Program-made: the position numbers and the translations under genes | The notes under the pieces: model-generated | The model's database searches: none | Told to the model about the DNA's origin: nothing | What the model saw: the letters and a program-made list of their open reading frames with translations, nothing else | Part shown: positions 1 to 8,573 of the stretch, piece after piece | Numbering within the stretch: the first letter of the stretch is position 1 | Layout of the letters: the number at the start of each line of letters is the position of its first letter | Assembly: GCA_964442495.1 (NCBI GenBank) | Contig: CAYTZN010000010.1 | Span: forward strand, 13,050-77,049 | Length of the DNA stretch: 64,000 nucleotides | Direction: 5' to 3' | Origin: CAYTZN01 sp964442495 | GTDB taxonomy: Bacteria; Pseudomonadota; Gammaproteobacteria; Legionellales; Legionellaceae

Positions 1-2365
1 GGCGACTTAAATTAACAATGTCGTGATAAGCACCATACAGCGCTGGGCGTATCAATGAATTCATGCCGGTTTCAATGCCCACAAAACGCACCTTTCCTTT
101 CTCTTTTTGTTGGGTCACTTTCGCAAGAATAACCCCGCTTTCAGCAACAAAAAAACGCCCAGGTTCAAGCCAAATGGCGAGGTGAGGATAACGGGTTTTT
201 ACAGCCATTAATGAGGCATCTAGCGCGCATAAATCTAAAGATTGTTGTCCGGGCTTTTCAACAATGCCCAAGCCCCCACCTACGTTAATGATTTGAACGT
301 CAGGGAAGCGAGCAATTTCATCGGCTAACATTAATGCTGTTTGTTGCCATAAGTCGAGCGATAAAATACCACTGCCAGAGTGTGCATGAAGGCCTATTAC
401 CTTGATGTTGTGTTCAGTGGTTAACACTACGGCTTTATTTAAATTATCTTGGGTAATACCAAATTTAGATTCATTCCCACCGGTGCACACAAATTTATGG
501 TGTCCTGCTCCACAGCCGGGATCAATTCGCAATATAATGGATTTTCCTGTAAAGAGCTCAGGCCAATTTTCTAAGGGGTATAGGCTATCAATAGTGACAT
601 AGCACCCTAAAGCAAGAGCTTCTTCGTATTCAATTTTTGCAGCAAAATTAGGTGTGAAGAGTAGATGTGTTTTATCAATGGTTGGGAAGAGGGCTAACAC
701 GTGGCGTAATTCATTGAGAGATACGCATTCAAAGCCAATGTTTTTTGCAAACAAGGCTTGGAGAACGCCCGCGTGAGGGTTTGCTTTGATAGCATAAAAG
801 AGTTGATCTATCGATTTTAAACCGAGCAATTCAGTCGCTCTTTCAGTAACCGTGTCAGAATGGTAGACATAACAGGGCGAGTGGGCCGCGCCTATTTTTA
901 ACAAATTTTCTCGGTCTTTTTCCCACCAAGGCACCTTTCGCGCCACAGGTGTTCCAAATTCTTCGTGCCAACTTTTTGAGTAATAAAAACTTTGGGGATT
1001 ATTTTCAATCAGTAAATTGTGTAGCTGTTGGCAAAGCTTATCGGCTTGTGACTCGTCGACCACAAACGTTAAATTGAGATCGTTTGACGCTAAGGACATC
1101 AAGTATACTTTTTTGGCCTCAAAGACTTCAAGTGTAGGCCCTAATTGAGGTAAAACGGTTCGTATATGATGCCCAACCAGGCTAACCGCACTGCAGGGCT
1201 CAATGATTTTAGCGCGACAAAATTGATTTAAGTCATCAATGAGTGCATCTAGTGCATGTCTATCCCGCAATTTAGCATTGCTGTCTAGCGATAGAGTGAC
1301 GTTAAATTCAGAGGATGATAGCAAATCAACCGAAAAGCCATGTTGTTTAAAGGTGGTAAACACATCAGCTAAAAAGCCGACTTGTTGCCACATGTTAAGT
1401 GTGTCTATCGAAATGAGCGTAATGCTGTGTTTCACTAAAATCGATTTTATAGGGGGAGCATTGTCATCACTTTCATGGGTTATCAGCGTGCCTGAGTGCT
1501 CTGGCATGCACGTGTATTTCACTATCATGGGAATGCCGGCTCGTCGTACAGGCGGTAAGCAATTGGGATGCAAAACCTTTGCGCCCATGGAAGCAATTTC
1601 TTGGGCTTCGTCGTAGTTTAGTTGTTTTAATAAGCGCGCATGAGGCAATTGATGAGGGTTGGCAGTATAGATGCCGGGTACATCTGTCCAAATTTCACAA
1701 GCACTTGCATTAAGCATCGAGGCCAGTAAAGCGGCTGAGGTATCAGAGCCACCTCGCCCGAGCAAAACGGTATCACCTTGTTCGTTTGCTGCAATAAACC
1801 CTTGGGTGATAATCACCTCAGCACCACTTTCTAGAAGACCTTTAGCAAAGGCCGGGTTTGCATCGCCATTGCAACGCGCGGCCAAATAATTCATCGCGTC
1901 TCCACCGGCAATAGACGTGGTTTGCAAGGCTTTACGGACATCAAACCAAAGGCAATTTATCCCTTTGTTTTGTAAAAATGCGTGTCCTAATCGTGTCATC
2001 ATGATTTCGCCCAAGCTTAAAATTTGAGCTTGTGTTTTGGCCGGCGCCTCTCGGAGTAGGGCAATGCCTGTGAGCCATAGGCGCAGCTGTTCGAGCTCCG
2101 CTTGTATCAGCTCGCGGCTAACGTTTAATGCATCCGCAAGTTCTAGGTAGTTATGGGTTAAATTCGCTTGAATTTCATGATGCTTGTCGAGCAGCGCGGC
2201 ATCAATCATTTTTTCCAATTGATTGGATGCTTGCGTTAGCGCTGAGCAAACAATGACAGGTTGCACGCCTTCTTGTAGGTGTTTTTTGGTGATTTCAGCT
2301 ATGTGCTCCCAATTTGTACGAGAAGAAACACTGGTTCCACCAAATTTGGTAATCAATTGTCGCAT
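1..2365 (-). CDS. Bifunctional aspartokinase / diaminopimelate decarboxylase (3' end outside window)
   Basis: Fused enzyme for the first and last steps of lysine synthesis: phosphorylation of aspartate and PLP-dependent decarboxylation of meso-diaminopimelate to lysine. Reading the minus strand from ATG at 2365 gives an N-terminus MRQLITKFGGTSVSS, the aspartokinase KFGGTS motif. An amino-acid kinase domain (LGRGGSDTSAALLA) and ACT-like regulatory segments follow, up to about residue 450. After a linker comes an alanine-racemase-fold decarboxylase with the PLP lysine in FYAIKANPHAG and the HAHSGSG and EPGRFFV motifs. About 788 codons are visible without a stop; the C-terminus runs off the window start. 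The same fusion is known in Legionella and Xanthomonadales. A weak GGA lies ahead of the ATG. High certainty on both domains. Confidence 0.93.
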   Translation of the reverse strand, partial: MRQLITKFGGTSVSSRTNWEHIAEITKKHLQEGVQPVIVCSALTQASNQLEKMIDAALLDKHHEIQANLTHNYLELADALNVSRELIQAELEQLRLWLTGIALLREAPAKTQAQILSLGEIMMTRLGHAFLQNKGINCLWFDVRKALQTTSIAGGDAMNYLAARCNGDANPAFAKGLLESGAEVIITQGFIAANEQGDTVLLGRGGSDTSAALLASMLNASACEIWTDVPGIYTANPHQLPHARLLKQLNYDEAQEIASMGAKVLHPNCLPPVRRAGIPMIVKYTCMPEHSGTLITHESDDNAPPIKSILVKHSITLISIDTLNMWQQVGFLADVFTTFKQHGFSVDLLSSSEFNVTLSLDSNAKLRDRHALDALIDDLNQFCRAKIIEPCSAVSLVGHHIRTVLPQLGPTLEVFEAKKVYLMSLASNDLNLTFVVDESQADKLCQQLHNLLIENNPQSFYYSKSWHEEFGTPVARKVPWWEKDRENLLKIGAAHSPCYVYHSDTVTERATELLGLKSIDQLFYAIKANPHAGVLQALFAKNIGFECVSLNELRHVLALFPTIDKTHLLFTPNFAAKIEYEEALALGCYVTIDSLYPLENWPELFTGKSIILRIDPGCGAGHHKFVCTGGNESKFGITQDNLNKAVVLTTEHNIKVIGLHAHSGSGILSLDLWQQTALMLADEIARFPDVQIINVGGGLGIVEKPGQQSLDLCALDASLMAVKTRYPHLAIWLEPGRFFVAESGVILAKVTQQKEKGKVRFVGIETGMNSLIRPALYGAYHDIVNLSR

Positions 2366-2552
2366 AACTTAATCCGTGCAAAAATAGAACAGGTTAGCAT
2401 GGACCTGATTCTGTATACAAGAGCTCCCTGTAATATTTTTTAAAGATTTGTTTGCATTGCAAAGGCATTGATTTATCATCAATTAAAGTTTGTAATGAAA
2501 GGTTGTTTGACTCCCTGGGTAAAGACGAGGGTTTGTTGATAATTTACTCTAC

Positions 2553-2806
2553 AGGTCCTGCGTGCCGCGGACAAGTCGCGTTCATATTATTACCCACAAG
2601 TCTTGTAATCTTTGCCAGCAAAGGGTTATAAGAATTTTTTGGTTAGAAAAAATACCCGTTATGTCGTTCCCGCGAAGGCGGGAATCCATCCCAAAATTTG
2701 GCAAATGAGTCGGTTTTTTATAGATAGATTCCTGCCTTCGCGGGAACGACAAGTTATATGACACAGATTTGTGGGTAATGATATGGTACGTGGTACGTAG
2801 GATCTG
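2553..2806. mobile_element. MITE-like element, copy 1
   Basis: Non-coding element with nested inverted repeats. The outer ends are GGTCCTGCGTGCC (left) and the complement of GGTACGTAGGATC (right). The inner pair is ATATTATTACCCACAAG against ATATCATTACCCACAAA, and near the centre sit two oppositely oriented arms containing TTCCCGCGAAGGCGGGAA. A related but diverged copy lies at 40396-40610 in the same orientation, with further similarity for about 25 bp beyond the right end up to AGACCCT. No transposase is present. It fills most of the 507-bp gene-free stretch before the FadL-type gene. Nothing else was seen in 2366-2552. Confidence 0.75.
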
Positions 2807-2872
2807 ACGGGTCAAATGGCCAATAGACCCTATTTTATTTGATATGCCTGTTTAAATATAAAGGAGTATGGC

Positions 2873-4342
2873 GTGAGAAGTATGCAAAAACCAATAAGAA
2901 CAATGACGAGTCTTGCTGTTTTGGCAATAATGACAAGTCATACAATTAATGCCGGTGGGTTTTCACTTTATACAGAAGGCAGTGCGGCGGCCATTGGTAA
3001 TTTTGCTGCAGGCATTGCTGCGGAAGGTGCTGATGCCTCTATTGGTTGGTACAATCCGGCGGGCTTGGTGCTGCTCAAAAAACAGCAAGCAGTGCTGGGT
3101 GGGGTAGGTGTATTTCCTAGTACTAAATTAACGGGAAGTAGTCTTTACACCACGCCAAACCCTATTGTTCCCACCGCCCCCAATCTAAGTTATCCTCAAA
3201 CTTTCAGTGGATTGCAGGCCGCAAAGAGTGCTCTTGTCCCCTCTTTGCATTATGCACTTCCCTTAAATGACATGGCTGTATTTGGGCTCAGTATTGTTGC
3301 ACCTTTTGGTTTATCGACAGATTATGAAAAGAATTCCCCTGTGCGGTATGCGGCAACCTTAAGTAAATTAGAAACCTTTACGCTATCGCCTGAGCTTGGT
3401 CATAAAATAACGGAACATTTTTCCCTGGGCGTGGGTGTTGATTTGCAATACGCAAGGGTAACGTTTAATCGAATGATAGGCTCACCTGCTTATTTACAAT
3501 ACTTGGAGTTGGCCGTTCCTCAAGAAATAACACCTTATACTCTTGACTCAGAAAGCAAGAATACTGGGGATTCTTTTGGTGTAGGGTTTCATCTTGGTGG
3601 TTTACTTAGGTTTCATGATGATCACACCCGCATAGGCCTTAATTACCAATCACACGTAAATCATGAGTTTAATGGCCGTAGTCAATTGACCGGTCGATTT
3701 GCTGACCCTTCTTTGGATATTTTTACACCTGGTTTAGCTAATCCCAATGCTAGTTTTTACAGCAATATCCTGTCCAGCAACTCCATTGCCTTGCCAGGTA
3801 TCCTCACTTTGAGTGGGTATCAAGATCTGAATGATAAGCTTGCCCTGTTAGGCTCCGTGGTTTATTCACAGTGGAGTTCCTTTAAAGAAATTACGCTTAA
3901 TAATGTGGCAGTAGGGGTACCTGATCCTGCTCTGGGAATCACTACGTTAACAACGCGAAATTCAACCACCACTGAGGGGTATCGTGATACATGGCGTTTA
4001 GCGATCGGCGCTAATTACCACGTGAATGACCAATGGATGATGCGCATTGGCGGTGGGTATGATCAAACGCCTACCGTTAACGCTCACCGTGATGTGCGCT
4101 TGCCGGATTCTAACCGGGGTGCTGTAGCCATTGGGGCGCATTATCAAGCGTTTCCATCGGTGGGTTTTGATGTGGGCTATAGTTACCTTTTTGCGATTAA
4201 CGATACAACAATCAATAACACACAGCTTATTGCTACTTCTACATACAATGTTACTGCTACGTCTAAAAATCGCGCACAATTGGTAGGTTTACAAGTGGTG
4301 TGGAAATTAGATCAAGAAAAAGCGCCCATGACCACGAAATAG
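2873..4342 (+). CDS. FadL/OmpP1/TodX-family outer-membrane transporter
   Basis: Outer-membrane beta-barrel of the FadL family, which takes up long-chain fatty acids or other hydrophobic compounds. The protein begins with a signal peptide ending near SHTINA. The family N-terminus follows: GGFSLYTEGSAAAIGNFAAG and then WYNPAGL, corresponding to the plug (hatch) region. The rest is alternating beta-strand sequence typical of a 14-strand barrel, ending LVGLQVVWKL. At 489 residues it is a little longer than E. coli FadL. The GTG at 2873 lies 6 nt after AAGGAG; an ATG at 2882 is the alternative start. It is monocistronic, with a MITE-like element just upstream and a terminator hairpin downstream. 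The substrate cannot be told from sequence. Confidence 0.88.
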   Translation: MRSMQKPIRTMTSLAVLAIMTSHTINAGGFSLYTEGSAAAIGNFAAGIAAEGADASIGWYNPAGLVLLKKQQAVLGGVGVFPSTKLTGSSLYTTPNPIVPTAPNLSYPQTFSGLQAAKSALVPSLHYALPLNDMAVFGLSIVAPFGLSTDYEKNSPVRYAATLSKLETFTLSPELGHKITEHFSLGVGVDLQYARVTFNRMIGSPAYLQYLELAVPQEITPYTLDSESKNTGDSFGVGFHLGGLLRFHDDHTRIGLNYQSHVNHEFNGRSQLTGRFADPSLDIFTPGLANPNASFYSNILSSNSIALPGILTLSGYQDLNDKLALLGSVVYSQWSSFKEITLNNVAVGVPDPALGITTLTTRNSTTTEGYRDTWRLAIGANYHVNDQWMMRIGGGYDQTPTVNAHRDVRLPDSNRGAVAIGAHYQAFPSVGFDVGYSYLFAINDTTINNTQLIATSTYNVTATSKNRAQLVGLQVVWKLDQEKAPMTTK

Positions 4343-4365
4343 TGTCGTAATGTGTACATATAAAT

Positions 4366-4395
4366 AAAGCCACGACTCGCGTGGCTTTGTTGTTT
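4366..4395. terminator. Bidirectional hairpin between convergent genes
   Basis: Perfect 9-bp stem AAAGCCACG / CGTGGCTTT with loop ACTCG, followed by GTTGTTT on the plus strand and by TTTATTTATA when read on the minus strand. It lies between the converging FadL-type gene and the secreted hypothetical protein, so it probably terminates both. Confidence 0.75.
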
Positions 4396-4420
4396 AGTGT
4401 GTATCTATATCAAGGAAGCA

Positions 4421-4813
4421 TTAATTTTGGTTAATGGTGGTTTCACCAGGGCCATTGACGGTCATTGTGTAACCACTTGCACTTAATTGTATGGGTGTAA
4501 TCTCACCTGTGGCTAAATCCATGGTAACGGTGCCAAGAGTGATGGGGTTAGGTGTATTGGTGGCCATTTTGATAAGGGCTGTGCATTTACCATTAACACT
4601 GTGCCCAAAGCAGGCTAATTTAACAGCGGTCCAAAAAACTCGACCTTCACTGTGGGCTTTGGTTGGGTGTTGAGAAGGAATGCTTCCGGCTACAAAAGCG
4701 TTTGATTCCACATCTGTGTTGTTGTGGGTGATAAGGTGTTTGGGTGCGGCTAACGCCGTCACTGCGAATAAACTTAATGCTAGTGTAGACAAAGGTTTTA
4801 GTAAGCAATTCAT
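4421..4813 (-). CDS. Hypothetical secreted protein
   Basis: Product not recognised. The 130-residue protein starts with a clear Sec signal peptide (MNCLLKPLSTLALSLFAVTALAA) with AxA cleavage before PKHLITH. The mature part is about 107 residues, rich in Thr, and has two cysteines (ACFGHSVNGKCTA) that could form a disulfide, so a periplasmic or secreted location is likely. The ATG at 4813 is preferred because GGAGAAA lies 4-10 nt upstream on the minus strand. An in-frame ATG at 4825 overlaps that ribosome-binding site. It stands alone and converges on the FadL-type gene. Confidence 0.7.
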   Translation of the reverse strand: MNCLLKPLSTLALSLFAVTALAAPKHLITHNNTDVESNAFVAGSIPSQHPTKAHSEGRVFWTAVKLACFGHSVNGKCTALIKMATNTPNPITLGTVTMDLATGEITPIQLSASGYTMTVNGPGETTINQN

Positions 4814-5017
4814 GTGTTTCTCCATTATTTAAAAGTGCACTACAAGCTGTATTGAACTAAAAATTCACCATAGGATAACCCGGATATAGAGTATATTCCA
4901 ATTTTCTTAAGTAAACCTGAAGTGAATTATTAAAGACCATATATAACAAAAAACAACCAGGATTCATTATTTTGCAAAATCATTTATAATGACAAAATAT
5001 AATAAACAGGTTGTGTA

Positions 5018-6034
5018 ATGAAAAGGCAAGATTTTAATTTTGATCTCCCCCCTGAACTGATTGCTCAGTACCCTCTCGCTCATCGAAGTGACTCTCGGTT
5101 GTTGGTTTACCGTGAAGCCATAGGCTCTTGTGAACATCATCAATTTGTGGATGTTGGGTCTTTTCTTCAGCCAGGTGATCTTCTGGTGATGAACAATAGC
5201 AAAGTGATTCCCGCACGATTGCACGGATATAAAGCCAGTGGCGGTAAAGTAGAATTATTGGTGGAGCGCATCGTTGAAGAGGGGCTTTTTATTGCCCATA
5301 TTAAAGCCAGTAAATCTCCAAAAACCGGAACAATCATTCATCTGGACAACGATTGGTGTGTTGAAATCATTGCTAAAGTAGATGACCTTTATCATTGCAA
5401 AGCCAATGGTGATGTAGACCTGATGTTGCATGATATTGGTCATGTGCCGTTACCTCCTTACATCACAAGAACGGACGAAGGGCTTGATCTTAATCGTTAC
5501 CAAACGGTCTACGCTGAGCATAAAGGCTCCATTGCGGCCCCTACCGCCGGCCTTCATTTTGATGATGCAGTGATTGAGGGGTTGGTGGCCAAAGGCATAA
5601 ACATTGCCTACTCAACCTTGCACGTGGGGGCTGGCACGTTTCGCCCAGTGCGGTGTGATGATATAAAAGAGCATAAAATGCATAACGAGCGTTTTACAGT
5701 GAGTGATGCGTTGTGTGAGGCGGTCCGTAACACGCGAGCCGCAGGAAAACGTGTTATTGCCGTGGGGACAACGGCACTTCGGAGTTTAGAAAGTGCAGCG
5801 CTTCGTGGTGAAATAGAAGCCTGTAGTCGTGAAACCGATATCTTTATTTATCCGGGCTATCAATTCCAAGTGTGCGATGGTTTAATCACTAATTTTCATT
5901 TACCAGAGTCAACCCTTTTGATGCTGGTGTCGGCCTTTATTGGTTATGAAAAAGCCATGGAGCTTTATCAAATAGCCATTGCTGAGCGGTACCGCTTTTT
6001 TAGCTATGGCGATGCAAGTTTGTTGTTACGGTGA
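5018..6034 (+). CDS. queA: S-adenosylmethionine:tRNA ribosyltransferase-isomerase
   Basis: QueA transfers and isomerises the ribosyl part of SAM onto preQ1-modified tRNA (G34 of GUN anticodons) to give epoxyqueuosine. The 338-residue protein is full length for the family and carries FDLPPELIAQYPLAHRSDSR at the N-terminus, GSIAAPTAGLHFD in the middle, and TALRSLES and LITNFHLPESTLLMLVSAF toward the C-terminus, all typical QueA signatures. It is cytoplasmic. It heads a plus-strand run in which the next gene (6 bp on) encodes a TGT-like protein, as in the common queA-tgt-yajC-secDF order. Start at ATG 5018. Confidence 0.97.
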   Translation: MKRQDFNFDLPPELIAQYPLAHRSDSRLLVYREAIGSCEHHQFVDVGSFLQPGDLLVMNNSKVIPARLHGYKASGGKVELLVERIVEEGLFIAHIKASKSPKTGTIIHLDNDWCVEIIAKVDDLYHCKANGDVDLMLHDIGHVPLPPYITRTDEGLDLNRYQTVYAEHKGSIAAPTAGLHFDDAVIEGLVAKGINIAYSTLHVGAGTFRPVRCDDIKEHKMHNERFTVSDALCEAVRNTRAAGKRVIAVGTTALRSLESAALRGEIEACSRETDIFIYPGYQFQVCDGLITNFHLPESTLLMLVSAFIGYEKAMELYQIAIAERYRFFSYGDASLLLR

Positions 6035-6040
6035 TACGAG

Positions 6041-6913
6041 ATGAATTTTAATCGCAAAGAATGTTCGGCCATTATTCCTGTGCTTACCTCACAAGCAGGC
6101 AGCTGCATGACAACGGCTAACTGGCAGGAAACACTTGTTAAGAGTGCTGCCTATGAGCTTGCCTCTTTGTTGATGAAACCCGGGGCGGATTTTTTAAACA
6201 CGCTGCCAGATTTCAAGAAATTTGTGGCGTGGGAAGACACGTTGGTATTGAACGCATCCTTAGGCCTCATCGGTGTGGACGGTTGTTATCGGCTTCGCTC
6301 GCACTATGATGGGCGACGTATGTCGTATACGGTGGAGGATATTCATGCGCTTATCCTGGCTGTAAACCCTGACATGGTTATTTTACCCGAAGGTTTTATT
6401 CCTCTTCACCAACCGCTTTTACAATCCTTACCGGATACTATTTTTCCATTTTTACCGTTGCAAGATGCGTCTAAAATCGAAGGGCTCACAAAGGCGCATG
6501 GTATTTATGTTTCATACGACGAACGTGCGATGACACTTAAAAATCTGTTGCTTTTGCTTGCTCAGCATGAGGCGAAGCCCTCTTATGTGGCAGGAGATTT
6601 GAGCTTACCCGTCATGCTCCAATTGCTAGAAAGTGGCGTGACCTTTGTGGAATCGGATAGGCCTGCAAGGGATGCCATTGATGGTGAGGTTTATACCCAA
6701 CAAGGGCCTATTTCATTAAAAGATGATGACCACGCTATGCAATTTGAGATGATTGATGCGCATTGCCAATGCCCAACCTGCAGCCAAAAGCTCACGCGTG
6801 CCTACCTTCATCATTTATTAGAACACACGCCCTTATTATGTCAGCGATTTTTAGTACAACACAATGCCTATTTTTGCCAAAACGCGTTACGTCGTGTTGC
6901 GCACTATGTTTAA
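6041..6913 (+). CDS. TGT-fold protein, probable pseudoenzyme (degenerate tRNA-guanine transglycosylase)
   Basis: The C-terminal half matches tRNA-guanine transglycosylase: DGRRMSYTVEDIHALILAVNPD (about residues 90-111) and the zinc cluster CQCPTC (Cys242, Cys244, Cys247) followed by TRAYLHHLLEH and His274. The functional residues look lost. The region equal to ILTDSGGFQ reads LVLNASLGL, putting Asn71 where the proton-acceptor Asp sits. FDE of the substrate pocket reads LPE (115-117). The nucleophile segment FDCVMPTR reads VESDRPAR, giving Glu204. At 290 residues it is shorter than the usual ~375, lacking the first part of the barrel. It occupies the tgt position next to queA. It may be a non-catalytic partner like eukaryotic QTRT2, or a decayed tgt. 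The alignment is by eye. Confidence 0.75.
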   Translation: MNFNRKECSAIIPVLTSQAGSCMTTANWQETLVKSAAYELASLLMKPGADFLNTLPDFKKFVAWEDTLVLNASLGLIGVDGCYRLRSHYDGRRMSYTVEDIHALILAVNPDMVILPEGFIPLHQPLLQSLPDTIFPFLPLQDASKIEGLTKAHGIYVSYDERAMTLKNLLLLLAQHEAKPSYVAGDLSLPVMLQLLESGVTFVESDRPARDAIDGEVYTQQGPISLKDDDHAMQFEMIDAHCQCPTCSQKLTRAYLHHLLEHTPLLCQRFLVQHNAYFCQNALRRVAHYV

Positions 6914-6928
6914 GTAGGCGGTTTTTTT

Positions 6929-7789
6929 ATGGCTATCGTGGTAAACATTATTGGTGCAGGTCAGGTTGGCAAAACGCTAGGGCATTTATTGGTAAAGCAT
7001 CAACTGGCTCAAGTGGGTGCTATTTGTAATGCTTCTCCTGCAAGTACTTTAGCTTCGATAAATTTTATTGGTGAAGGGCAGTTATCACTTACGATTGAGC
7101 AACTGCCTGAAGCAGACATGATTTTTATCACTACTCCTGATGCGTTAATCGCTACAGCAGCAGACACTTTCAGCAACAATAAGGCGATAAAAGAAGGGAC
7201 CATTGTTTTGCATTGCAGTGGAGCGTACTCCTCTGATGAACTCAATGTCCTTAAAAGCAAGGGGTGTTTGGTTGCAAGTGTTCATCCCATGAGAAGTTTC
7301 GCTGATCCAATCCTGAGTGTTGCTAATTATTCTGGTACATATTGTGCGATGGAGGGTGATGTTGAAGCGCTTGCTCACATAGAACCCCTTTTTAAAGGAA
7401 TCGGTTCTATCACCTATACCATCGATAAGCACAAAAAAGCGCTTTACCATATGGCAGGTGTCTTTGCTTCAAACTATTTGGTGACGCTGTCAGAGCAAGC
7501 GCAATCCTGTTTACGAGCGGCAGGGGTCCACCATGAAATGGCTATGCGCGTGGTGACAAATCTTATGCAGGGCACAGTCGCTAATTTGGAAAACACGCTA
7601 TCGCCTAAAGATGCTTTAACCGGACCTATACAGCGAGGCGATACCTCCATCATCACTCAACACATGGCATCTTTAACCGACAATGAGCAAAAAAAACTAT
7701 ATTCATTGCTCGGGAAACTTACCTTGCCTTTAACATCGCATGATGAGATTAAAAAAATAAGCATAGAAGAAGCGCTACTTTCTTCTTAA
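6929..7789 (+). CDS. Rossmann-fold and DUF2520 domain protein
   Basis: A predicted NAD(P)-dependent oxidoreductase of the family with an N-terminal Rossmann domain and a C-terminal DUF2520 helical domain. The dinucleotide-binding motif NIIGAGQVGKTLG (GxGxxG) is at residues 6-18. Further family blocks are ADMIFITTPD, HCSGAYSSDEL and ASVHPMRSFADP. The helical C-terminal half contains KKALYHMAGVFASNYLVTL. The overall layout resembles pyrroline-5-carboxylate reductase and F420-dependent oxidoreductases, but the substrate is unknown. It starts 15 bp after the TGT-like gene and is likely co-transcribed with it. Its stop codon lies inside a terminator hairpin that ends this operon before yajC. Confidence 0.85.
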   Translation: MAIVVNIIGAGQVGKTLGHLLVKHQLAQVGAICNASPASTLASINFIGEGQLSLTIEQLPEADMIFITTPDALIATAADTFSNNKAIKEGTIVLHCSGAYSSDELNVLKSKGCLVASVHPMRSFADPILSVANYSGTYCAMEGDVEALAHIEPLFKGIGSITYTIDKHKKALYHMAGVFASNYLVTLSEQAQSCLRAAGVHHEMAMRVVTNLMQGTVANLENTLSPKDALTGPIQRGDTSIITQHMASLTDNEQKKLYSLLGKLTLPLTSHDEIKKISIEEALLSS

Positions 7790-7804
7790 AAAAGTAGCGC
7801 TTTT
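7770..7804 (+). terminator. Rho-independent terminator overlapping the DUF2520 gene stop
   Basis: Perfect 12-bp stem AAGCGCTACTTT / AAAGTAGCGCTT with a 9-nt loop that contains the TAA stop, then TTTT. It separates the queA operon from yajC-secDF. Confidence 0.8.
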
Positions 7805-7808
7805 AACG

Positions 7809-7976
7809 TTACTTGTGTGGCTTTATTTTCGCTAAACAAATAATAGCAACGATTGGAATAATGATATCCATGTAAAACCAGCTTCCGGCATTAGTTGGAA
7901 CAAATTGTTGCGTTAGCATCATTTGCCGACCATGCTCAAACGCATTTCCCCATAACCAGATGGTATTTCCTACTAT
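7809..7976 (-). pseudogene. 3' fragment of a small membrane-protein gene
   Basis: Minus-strand translation gives about 55 codons with no start: a segment containing NTIWLWGNAFEHGRQM, then a hydrophobic stretch MDIIIPIVAIICLA, and IKPHK before a TAA at 7809-7811. It looks like the C-terminal end of a membrane protein. The open frame stops where the dispersed repeat at 7977 begins, so the 5' part seems to have been removed or replaced by the repeat. The parent family was not recognised. Confidence 0.5.
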
Positions 7977-7999
7977 GCATAAAGCGCGGAACGTAGGCG
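7970..7999. repeat. Dispersed hairpin repeat (GCATAAAGCGCGGAACGTAG family), copy 1
   Basis: Contains GCATAAAGCGCGGAACGTAG at 7977-7996, flanked by CCTAC on the left that pairs with GTAGG on the right. The same core occurs at 46037-46058 (one base different) and, inverted, at 63927-63947. The remaining gene-free bases up to yajC hold only a weak hairpin CTCATGG/CCATGAG near 8157-8180. Confidence 0.7.
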
Positions 8000-8209
8000 T
8001 TTTGACTTTATAATGCGCTATCAGATGCGTTTATCCTGGTTGTTAAGGACTTTTTAAGTTTTAAGTAACGGAGGGGCATATAATTGCGTTCTACTTCATT
8101 TACCTAGGCAATAAATCCCGATATGATGTCACGCACGTTGAGGTCTGAGTAATTGCTCATGGCTGCTCAATCAACCATGAGATTTAACATAGAATTTTAG
8201 GAGAGCAAG

Positions 8210-8548
8210 ATGAGTTTTTTTATAAGTGATGCCTTGGCTGCCGCCGCCCAGCCTGCACCCGCAGGAGCAATGGATGGATCTTTTTCATTGGTCATGATTG
8301 GCGCTATTTTCATAGCATTTTATTTTATGTTGATTCGCCCACAAAACAAACGCGCTAAAGAGCACCGTGAATTGCTCACAAAATTAAAAAAGGGCGATGA
8401 AGTGGTGACATCAGGTGGAATTCTCGCAAAAGTAGTTAAGGTTGATGAGCAATTTATAAAATTAAGCATTGCAGAAGGCGTTGAAATTAGCGTTCAGATC
8501 AATGCAGTGAGTTCAGTGTTGCCTAAAGGCACCCTTAAATCCCTTTAA
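8210..8548 (+). CDS. yajC: Preprotein translocase accessory subunit YajC
   Basis: Small inner-membrane protein that joins SecDF in the holo-translocon. The 112-residue sequence has a single membrane segment (LVMIGAIFIAFYFMLI, about residues 24-40). The family signature RPQNKRAKEH follows, and then a cytoplasmic domain with LKKGDEVVTSGGILAKV. An AGGAGA ribosome-binding site lies 5-10 nt before ATG 8210. It is the first gene of yajC-secD-secF, 25 bp ahead of secD. In most gammaproteobacteria tgt lies directly upstream; here a pseudogene fragment and a repeat intervene. Confidence 0.97.
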   Translation: MSFFISDALAAAAQPAPAGAMDGSFSLVMIGAIFIAFYFMLIRPQNKRAKEHRELLTKLKKGDEVVTSGGILAKVVKVDEQFIKLSIAEGVEISVQINAVSSVLPKGTLKSL

Positions 8549-8573
8549 GTAAGACAGTTGTCGGGACACGGAA

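Noticed and set aside
2582..2815. 77-residue minus frame with FPRRQESI...GMDSRLRGND
   Set aside because: It is translation of the MITE inverted arms; the same peptide pattern appears from copy 2 at 40425-40814.
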